Assembly (NCBI RefSeq): GCF_000208865.1
Contig: NC_018387.1
Coordinates: 186,001-250,000 of the forward strand
Reading direction: 5' to 3'
Source: Neospora caninum Liverpool
Taxonomy: Eukaryota > Apicomplexa > Conoidasida > Eucoccidiorida > Sarcocystidae
Length of the DNA stretch: 64,000 nt
How positions within the stretch are numbered: the stretch's first letter is position 1; each line of letters starts with the position of its first letter. A program made the position numbers and the translations under genes. The notes beneath the pieces were generated by a model. The model saw only the letters and a program-made list of their open reading frames with translations. It searched no databases and was not told the DNA's origin. Positions 55,971-64,000 of this stretch are shown here, in pieces.

Positions 55971-57941
55971 AAAAAACATTGAAGTCTCTCGACGTCAAAA
56001 GCTGGGGGATTTCGAAGAAAAAACATGACTCCCAGCCACTCTTCCCGCCGTTTTCAGGGATGACCGTCTTTTAGTCGCGCTGCCCCGTTCTCCGGTAATG
56101 AGTTTGTCCCAGGGAGCTTCAGAGAAATGTGATGTGTCTTTGTGAAACATCCTCGAAAGAGACTGATGGGGCAGCGCGACACAGGCACAGATGACCTTCC
56201 ATGTATGTTCTTCCTTTTCGAATCGAAGAACACATGCCCTGAAAAAAATCGATTACACGTGTCTCTTCTTTCTAAGCGGCTTATACCTTCCTTCTCAGTG
56301 GCGTCTCAGCCCGTCTACAGCATTGATCTATACATATATAGAGATGGATATCGGTTTCCGTTTGGCTGTTTTGCGTATGCATAGTTCTCACTGGTCTTGT
56401 TAAAACTTGCTTCCGGAAAGGCGATGTTTAAAAGTCTCCAGAGAATCACCCTGCTGCTTGAACACGAATTTATCTTCTTTCTTTGGGACAAACAAACAAG
56501 CTGAAACGGAATTTACCGCCTTTCTCTTCGTATGGCTCTGTTTTTTCCTATCAGGGGTGTGCCTCTCTAATCACGTAGAAGTAATGCATTTCTCTCGTAT
56601 CACAAACGCGCACAGACATATGCGCATGAAAAGGTACTAGGCGCTCCAGCAAATGCAGAGAAAACCAATGCGCATACCTATCTAAATGTGATTTACAGAT
56701 GTACAGGGACACATGGCTTTGAATTGTATAAATATGCATACATCAATACATTTAGGCAGACATAAATAGTATATATATGTATTCCGGAGAATGCGTAAGG
56801 TGAGAAGGACGGGTGTCACGATGTTTGACGTGTTTCTCAGAGAAGAGCTGAGATTCCCCATCACCCTTCTTTGCGTTAGCAGCTAGGCCTGCTTTTTTCT
56901 TCTTCTTCTTCCCCCCTTTTCCTTGACACGGACGAAACGGCGATTTTTCCCCTGGGTTGTTTATGCTGCTCGATCACCACGTTGTGAGCAGACAGTTGCC
57001 TTCATCACAGAGGCAAAATGCACACGGTGTTCCCGATAATCGGGAACAATATGTCTTCACAGCTCGAAAGTCCATCTTTCGAGGTGATGGGGAGGGCCGG
57101 ATGCAACGTGAGGATTCGCCTTCTCGGTCTTTTGAGGTGAAGAGGGAACCGAAGGCAATTTTCTCTCATCGTCTAGTCCCTTCTCAGACCGCCTGCGGAT
57201 CATCTCATTGTTGAGCAGCAGCGGTTGTGAGTCCGTGTATTCGGCTAGACATACGCTCAACCTAGGGTCACCGAAGCAGCAAGCTGCCGGCTGCAAGTGA
57301 GGAGACAAGACGTAGCTTATGCCTCCCTTTTCGGATCCGTTTTCTCACGCAGAGTATTCGGTTCTGTATTTCGTTTCGCGATGATATAACGGCACAGGTA
57401 GTGCAGGGTAGTGGCTAGACTGTATGCATACGGACGCTTCCCATAGAGAAGGACCCGATTCGTAGACCGCGAAAGAGCGCTTTCTTGCGGGCTAATACGA
57501 TTTTTTTGTTGTGGCGAAGAAACAAAACGAAGAAAACAGGAGATGAGAGGGAACAAAGATACGTGCAGACCATCAACTCGCTCGATCCAGTTTAGTTCAG
57601 TTGATGGGACCCTAATACAGCCCGTCCCGAGCTCCAGAAGCCGTCCTCCCCCCTCTGCTGATATTTTTTCTCACAGCAAGACAAAACACTCGCGGGACAC
57701 AAACCTTTGTCCACATCTTTCCATTTGACTGGTCTCGGAATCTTCAGAAAACACGGGTTTTCCCTGTGGCCTCTGCCCGCGACCGAGCGCCGGACGGATT
57801 TCTGTCTCTCGTGGTCTGCTTTTTTTTGTAATCCGTCCAAGGCCCAAAATAAACGAGCTGGGAGGGTTGGCTGTAACAAAACCAAACCTCTTCTACTGGG
57901 AATCATAATGGGTTAATTCACAGTTTGTCCCACGGAAACTC
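55971..57941. other. Intergenic, no gene recognised
   Basis: 3' flank of the giant gene, then sequence leading to the tRNA gene. Short open frames only; a TA/TATG patch is near 56765-56780. Nothing else was recognised. Confidence 0.45.
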
Positions 57942-57945
57942 AAAA
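57942..57945 (-). terminator. RNA polymerase III T-run after tRNA-Leu
   Basis: TTTT on the minus strand, 8 bases after the 3' end of the tRNA, as expected for polymerase III termination. Confidence 0.7.
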
Positions 57946-57952
57946 TCTCAAT

Positions 57953-58035
57953 TGCACGGAGTGGGGTTCGAACCCACGCGGTCGTCAGACCAGGGGATCT
58001 TAAGTCCACCCCCTTAACCACTCGGGCATCCGTGC
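57953..58035 (-). tRNA. tRNA-Leu(UAA): tRNA-Leu (anticodon UAA)
   Basis: 83 bases on the minus strand. The acceptor stem GCACGGA pairs perfectly with TCCGTGC and the discriminator is A. The D-arm region contains the A box TGCCCGAGTGG. The anticodon stem-loop is GGA-CTTAAGA-TCC, giving anticodon TAA. A long variable arm (GGTC/GACC stem) marks a class II tRNA, as for leucine. The T arm is GTGGG-TTCGAAC-CCCAC and holds the B box. There is no intron and no encoded CCA. It appears nuclear and functional, with a T-run downstream. Confidence 0.97.
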
Positions 58036-59065
58036 TCACCGTCCCCCGTTGTTCTTTGTTCTCTCTCTCCTGTTCACCTCCCAGGCGCAAGAGGAGTGAC
58101 GCGGGTTTTGAGGCAATTTCTGGCAGGCCGAAACCCCTTACTGTAAAGAGAAGCTGAAACCTCTGTGTTCTGCCGTGTGTATTGCTTGCAAAAGTCCAAA
58201 CAGAGAAAGCAACGGTTTATGCCAGTTTTAAAACCGGAGGCAAGGCGCGTGTTCACCGGACGCCGACCCGTCCGTCCTCGCGGAAGATTGCGGTGTAAGA
58301 GGCTTTATCTTTTGCTAGCTTTCGCCACGGTTACCGTCATTGGTTCACGCGTTCGCCTGCTGGCCTGCAAGCGCAGAGGACAGTTCCTGTGATTTTCACC
58401 TTAATGAAACAGATGCTTTTGTGTGTTTTTCTTCCCCTAAATGACTGAGGCAAATGCGACGGCGGCGCTTGACACGCGTACGAACATGCATAAACTTTCT
58501 CCGGAGTGCCGAGTGGCAAGCTCGTCCGCCAGTGCTTCTGTGCAGCCCCAAAAAAGAGAAATGTGTGTTGGTCAAGCAATACACTTTTCACTGGTTGCTT
58601 GGGATGTAACGTCAGAAAACCGCCCTTCTTCCGAGTTTGAAGTTTGAAGTCGCTGCAGAAAAAAAGTGAAGAGTCCACCCATCCATTGGCGTGTCCATAC
58701 ATAACTCTATCGATGGTATATTGCACATGTGTGCACATCGAAGGTATTCTGTCCATATATATGCGATTTGTATTTGACATCCAGTGTGCACGCATTCCTC
58801 TTTCAATTTTCCCGATTTCAAATTTCCCGACGATTTAGGCGTTGTTTCTTTTTTCCTGACCGAAACGTTGAGCCTCACGCCACTACACTCACCACGGCTA
58901 CCATACGTGGAGTCCGTCTGTCAACTTATGCGGAAGAATATCCTACAACGGAGAAAAGTCTGAGACACCTGTTTTGCGCAGCCGTTTCACCCAAAATACT
59001 ACGGTATGGTTCATTTCCAGTCTGCCCCGCTATCTCCATCGTCTCCTTTCCCTGCTCACAAGAAA
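58036..59065. other. Intergenic between tRNA-Leu and the 254-residue gene
   Basis: About 1 kb. An open plus-strand frame running into 59139 could form an alternative first exon of the next gene, because it meets the same GTAAGG donor in phase 0. Otherwise nothing was recognised. Confidence 0.4.
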
Positions 59066-60655
59066 ATGGAGAGCATGAACCGCCGCAAGGCTTCACACGG
59101 ATCCGCGGTGAACTCGGAACCGGGCTCGACTCAGCAGTGGTAAGGCAGAAAGGAAAGGATGAAATGTGTGGCTCCAAGTTCTCGGAGAGGCCAAGCTGCA
59201 AAAAAGCCTCTCTCTTCCTTTTCCTGCATAGTGGTTCTCTCGTCTTCATTCTCTGCAAAGGGGACCAGATACTGGCTTCACAACGGCGTGTCGGCTGCTG
59301 CGGAAGCAGTAATTCCCTCAAACAGGCTGGTGCCCAGTCGGGTGTTTCGGGGAGCTTTATGTGCAAAGGAAGCGGGGTATGAGTTGTCAACAGTGGGTAT
59401 GCGAGCAGCGAGCATGTTGAGTCGCAAGGGGTCCCGTCTAGAAGATTCGTGTGTTATCTACACAGCAATTGCCAGTAAACACATTGCATCTGTTTTGTGG
59501 TAAAGTATGAGAATAGGTGGGCACTTGTTGGCAATCTCCCCCTCCGGGCGTGGATGACAGCGGATAGGTGTAGTCGTTGCATAGTCGAAATAAAGGCGAG
59601 ATTCCCGCGCTGGGTGCGTGAAACATAGCTGGTACCTCCTAGTGCTATCATTGCTTTTCCTTTATATAAAAGCCAGTTGTGTATGTTCTGTCATAAATGG
59701 AGAAGTTGCGAAACGTTTTCGCTTTCCTAAAGGATACGTCTAGAGTGAGAAGGGAACTCGACAACGTGGCCTTCCATGTATATATGTGGAGGTGGTGCGT
59801 GTGAGACAGTCGTGAGTTTTGTGACTTGCAACCCGTCTGCTCGTTCTTGCAGATGGATGTGTAGGCGGACCCACTTCTACAGAAATGCGTAACGGCAACA
59901 TCGTGGAATAAGTGGACACAGTGTTTTCTGACTCGTAGTTGAAGCTGCTTCTTCATCGGGTTCTCAAACTCTGTAGGAATCGATTCGCCTAAGAAACCCG
60001 TTGAGTAAACATGTCTCTTTTAATACGTTTCTTCATCTTTCTGGTGCAGAGAGTGAATGAAGCACGCCGCTTACCGTAGCAGTGGAAATCGTGATGATTC
60101 AGTCGCTCTTGTGAAATGTTGGCACTGTGTTTCTGCAGGAACCTCACGCAGCCGTTTGTTATGGAGGCAGTAGCGGAACTGCAGAAACATCCGTATTCTT
60201 TAGAGACAACTACAGTGCAGATTATGCTAAGTGTGTCACCACCAGTACCCCTTCGGGGAGGAAGTGGATATTTTCATTCACGTCGGGTGCAACCGCGTTT
60301 GATTCCCTTTCCCGATAACGAAGCGCAGACGATCAAACGTGCCCAGCTATCAAACGTTTTTCTCTACGTCAATGGGAAACTTGTGGATACTGCTCGTATG
60401 AAAAAGGACGGAAGGCTCAGTGTGGATGTCGTGGTGGGGGACCAGAAGATCGATCTCTCCGGGAAAGTCGTCGAGCTATGCATCTATGCTGTCAGCACGA
60501 CTAAGTTAGTCGAGTTCGGTCTCGACTTTGATAAGTTTATTTCGCTTCACAATATCTGCATCGATGTGGATGGCCAAAAGATTACCCAGGACACAGGATA
60601 CGTGAATCTAAACTTCTCGACTGAACACCCGGCAATTCCAATCGTTAATCAGTGA
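59066..60655 (+). CDS. Protein of unknown function, 254 residues, 3 exons
   Basis: Exons 59066-59139, 59326-59499 and 60139-60655 join with consistent phase (GTAAGG and GTAAAG donors, ACAG and GCAG acceptors) to 254 residues. The start MESMNRRKASHGSAVNSEPG is basic and Ser-rich. Then VPSRVFRGALCAKEAGYELS and EDSCVIYTAIASKHIASVLW form a mixed helical region. The last exon looks beta-rich, with short alternating hydrophobic strands (AQLSNVFLYVNGKLVD, LSVDVVVGDQKIDLSGKVVE, VNLNFSTEH). No signal peptide, transmembrane segment or recognisable family. The even composition and absence of low-complexity inserts, unusual among these genes, suggest a conserved folded protein. An alternative reading uses a longer 5' exon with an acceptor near 59270. 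It is convergent with the aminopeptidase gene to the right. Confidence 0.7.
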
Positions 60656-61879
60656 CGCATTTGTGAAAAAGTATTGGAGGGAGCCTCGGAGTCGATTGCT
60701 CAACGAAAGCCGTCTTTCACAATTTCTAACACTGCCCGAGCATGCATGCTAACCTTCGCGTTTTCTTCTTCTGCTCGTCTTCCTGTACGAGTGCCGCAGC
60801 GGAACTGGCGAACTTGGAGGGTGTCGGGACTGCCGTGTCACAGTAGTTGCTTTACATCGCAGCAGCCAAGAACCTTGCGTGTTTTTGTTGTTATCTCGAA
60901 CGGTTTCGTAGAGAGAGAGGAGACACATCATGGAGGCGGCTGAAAACAGGACACCCACATACGAAAATAGAAATGCACGGGCTTGGGTACGGTGAGCACG
61001 GGCAACGTGGCGGCCCGCAGTCCACCGACTACGGAAAATGAGTCGCGTACAGACATGACCACATTAAACATATGCATATAGTGTGTCCACGTGACCTTGT
61101 GATGGATTCTTACAGAAGAGTGCAGGCAATGCAAATGAAAGCCTCACGTACATCTGTGGAGATGAAATCCAGCCACAACCAACTTATGCACTCATATTCA
61201 TTTTGTATGAGTATAGGCGTATCTCATCCAAGCCTTCGGATCGAACTACTGGCAAGTTCTGTCAGGATCAAGTGTGTTGTGTAGGAAAACTACGTATTTT
61301 TTGTATCTGTGTATGGAGAAGAAAGATGGAGCTGCACGCATTTTGACAGTCCGTCAGCTTCGTAATGTCAGCATACACCAGAGAGCGACACTAGGCGTTT
61401 TCGCCTCCCCCGATTCACTCCAGCATCTGTTAGTATCAAGACATGGGATGAAGTTTTAACCGGTGAAGATTGATAAGTATTTGCGCCCATCTGTATTTAG
61501 TTCAATCTGCTAGTTTGCCTTTTTGGCATACGAAGCCGTGAAAAGAAGGACGGTATCGCATACACTGAAGAACATATTCGTCTTTTTCATGTTTCCGATC
61601 CAGCTTAACATGTCGCATCTTCACCCCTCCTGACCTCTAGAAAATGACAGAGAGAAATGCTTTCATTTCTTTCTCTCCTCGCCCTCTGCTGAAGTTCACA
61701 AATGCAACAATACCTGGACTTTTGATAAAACACTCGTTTTTCTGTGTGTTCCTTTGATGTCATCGTTATGCTGTGGATGGTGCGTGCTTGTTCGAATGTG
61801 AATAAACACAACCGCCAAAAACCAAGAAGAGAAGGGCGGACTCGTTAACGAGAGCTGCATATGTTTCCACCTGTGCGTC
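60656..61879. other. Convergent intergenic region, no gene recognised
   Basis: Contains the 3' flanks of the 254-residue gene and of the aminopeptidase gene. Only short open frames were seen; no RNA gene or repeat was recognised. Confidence 0.5.
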
Positions 61880-64000
61880 TTACGCCGCTAACGCCCGATC
61901 AACAGCTTCTTTCAGATCTTTCGAGATCTCCGGGAGATCTGCAAGTCTCTGTAGAACACTTTTCATTTTCCCTTGCCGTTCCTTGTCGTATTTCTTCCAA
62001 CTTAAAAACGCTGTCGCCGCACGGGCACCCAAGCGCGGGTTGATCTTATCTGTCGACCTCTGCGACTGTAGAAACTCAAAGGCAAGTTCATATCCGGCCC
62101 CGTCTCTCCGGTGGAACACCGAGGGATTTCCGTTCATGAACGAGTAGAGCGCGCGAACAAAAATCGGAATGATCGGCTTAAATTCGGGGTGCTTTCCCAG
62201 CTCCCGAACGCGGTCTACAATCTCTGGTAGACTCGACCGGGCTTGAAGAGCGAACCGCTTCGTAAGGAGTTGAGCATTGCCTGAGAAGCGGCAAGAAACG
62301 AAGAGACGGATGAGTAAACCTGCCCCGAGAGACGGTTGGCAACGGACCCAGACATGAATCTTGTTCAATAACAAGGGAGTAATGAGCCGACATGGAGGTG
62401 CTGATACAATCCGAGGATTAGAACTCCCAATATTATCTGACCTGTTATCTCCGGCGTACCTTACGACCGTGAAGGCTTGTTTTAATTCAACGGAACCAAG
62501 AGTGTTCTCTACTGCCAACGACTTGAGCATTTCCTCAGACGCATGACGAAAATGAAAAAATTTGTGCGGCAGCTCTCGTGGAGGAGGTAGAGTGAGGCGT
62601 TAACACTCAAGACGAAGAAAGTATCACAGGTTTTCAGATGCGTTGTGCTGGGTTGGGCTTCACTTCTTTGCCTGCCGATTCCTTTCTCGACTCTGGTATC
62701 CGTTTCGTTTCCCGTCTCTGTGTTTCTTGTTACTCGTGCTGTTGGTGGTCTTACCTCGTGCCTCTTCATAGAACACGCTTAGAGCTTCTCGTTCCTTTTC
62801 AAGCGACAAATCAGCCAGAATATTTAAGGCCGTCACTTTGTCGGTCATAACGCGAGCGTCTTTGAAATGCTGAAGCGCCAACTGGGCGCTCTGCTCTTCT
62901 CGGTCCGCAGTCACATACTCGAGCAAAACGGAACGGAGGGCGCGTCTGAGGGGAAATTCAACAAGAAAAGCAAACCCTCAAAACAGAAGTCGGACCACCC
63001 GGTTACTAAGAAGAGCAAGATACAGAGAACTAGGTGAAACCACGCAAACCCAGCAAGGGCAGCGTTTGTTGTTGGCAGGTTACCGATGCCATTGCTCCGA
63101 TTCCTCTGCAGATTCGAGTTGCCTATCTGTGTCTTCATCTTCAACTTTCGGAATCGTAGTCACCGCATATGCTTGATCCAGAGCGTCCTTATAGACGTGG
63201 TAAATATCCCGGAGAAGTGAACGGCGCGCAGAGAGAATCGAGTCAGGATCAAGCGGCAGAGGAGCGTCTTGTTCGAGACGCGAATAATTTGGGAGGGTCA
63301 GAAGCAAAGCCTAGAGGCGATGGAAAAATCGAAGGAAGCCCGGAAAGAAAGAATATAACGGGAGAGGACAATTGCCCGCGAAAAAAGGATTCTCTTTCCT
63401 AATCTTCCGTGCTGTTCTACTCATCGTTTACCTTCGTATCCACGTTGCTCGTTGGTCATGTAGTTTTCCCCATTTTCGTTTGAACAATGCGTACCGTAAA
63501 TGCTGGATTGACGGACATATCACGGAGAGCGAAACGGAAGCTTTGGTTGAAAGCTGGAGGAAGAATGACACCGGCGGTTTGTTCCTTTTTCGTCGATGTC
63601 GTCTCCCCTTCGTCGTTCTCCTGCTGGTCTTCTGCTGTCTCGTTGTCTACCTCGGTCGTGTTCCCCTCCTCTCGCTTGTCGTTGTCGCTTCTTCTGTTCT
63701 CTCGGCCTTGATGATGCACCGTCTCCCCTCCTCCCTCGCCCCCTTTCCTCGCCCCCTTTCCTCGCCCCCTTTCTGTCATCTGTTTCGTGGTCTTGGACAA
63801 TGACGGGCCTCATTTCCTTCTTCAAAATTTTCATACCAAACAGCTGAAAGGCGTTCCAACGCGTGAACGGGTCGGAGCTGGCGCCCACTAAAATCGCCAA
63901 GTCTTCTGCCTGCGAAGGAAAACTTAACTTCACGGGAGCACTGAAAGACTGAAGAGGAGCAAGAAAGGGCTCTTCCTCCATATTAGTGAAGGTAAATTCT
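61880..64000 (-). CDS. M1-family aminopeptidase (PepN/PfA-M1 type), C-terminal part only
   Basis: The minus-strand gene runs off the right edge, so the window holds only the 3' exons: about 64000-63800, one ending at 63495, 63310-63084, 62945-62755 and 62280-61880. The edge exon gives APLQSFSAPVKLSFPS and ILVGASSDPFTRWNAFQLF, the family's (L)LRGFSAPV and DPFNRWEA(x)Q blocks that open the C-terminal domain. Next come FALRDMSVNPAFT joined to ALLLTLPNYSRLEQD, then ALNILADLSLEKEREALSVF, LLTKRFALQARSSLPEIVDR, and finally RALYSFMNGNPSVFHRRDGA and GARAATAFLSWKKYDKERQG, the classic PepN terminal helices. The zinc site (HEXXH) and the GAMEN motif would lie beyond the window. The junction between the edge exon and the one ending at 63495 is unresolved: a GTATGA donor at 63836 and later candidates are all possible. 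Such enzymes remove N-terminal residues from peptides. Confidence 0.9.
63735..63773 (+). repeat. 13-bp tandem repeat, three copies
   Basis: Three perfect copies of CTCGCCCCCTTTC inside an intron of the aminopeptidase gene. Confidence 0.92.

Overview
The window is nuclear DNA of a tissue-cyst-forming coccidian, most likely Toxoplasma gondii or a close relative (Hammondia, Neospora). The reasons are intron-rich genes with GTAAGT/GTGAGT-type donors, about even base composition, long Ser/Pro/Arg/Glu-rich inserts in proteins, TA microsatellites in introns, a short TTTAGGG (telomere-type) array, and fragments of coccidian mitochondrial cox3 and cob plus plastid-type 16S rRNA embedded in the nuclear sequence.

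Layout. 0.95-5.6 kb (-): membrane-anchored phosphatase with a CX5R motif. 6.7-6.9 kb: cox3 fragment from the mitochondrion. 6.9-12 kb: no convincing gene. 12-17 kb (+): conserved-looking protein of unknown function with a cob fragment in one intron. 19.7-26.2 kb (+): class II (plant/bacterial-type) DAHP synthase, first enzyme of the shikimate pathway, 13 exons, reconstructed frame-consistently. 27.9-28.2 kb (-): possible small membrane protein. 28.6-30.5 kb (-): intronless RluA-like pseudouridine synthase relative whose catalytic motif is degenerate. 32.2-34.2 kb (-): prolyl 4-hydroxylase-type 2-oxoglutarate/Fe(II) dioxygenase. 34.2-39.2 kb: no convincing gene. 39.3-56 kb (+): a giant gene of 9 exons encoding about 4,307 residues, including one exon of 9.76 kb. 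Two of its introns hold organelle rRNA pieces, one LSU type and one plastid-type 16S. 58 kb (-): tRNA-Leu(UAA). 59.1-60.7 kb (+): 254-residue protein of unknown function. 61.9 kb to the right edge (-): C-terminal part of an M1 (PepN/PfA-M1-type) aminopeptidase that continues beyond the window.

The genes do not form a pathway or operon; each is an independent eukaryotic unit. The recurring theme is organelle DNA captured in non-coding nuclear sequence: four clear insertions (cox3, cob, LSU rRNA, 16S rRNA) and one AT-rich candidate, mostly in introns. Exon boundaries were set by hand from splice dinucleotides and phase. For DAHP synthase, the dioxygenase, the giant gene, the 1,136-residue gene and the 254-residue gene the summed exon length is an exact multiple of three and stays open throughout. 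All functional calls rest on motif recognition, not on database searches.
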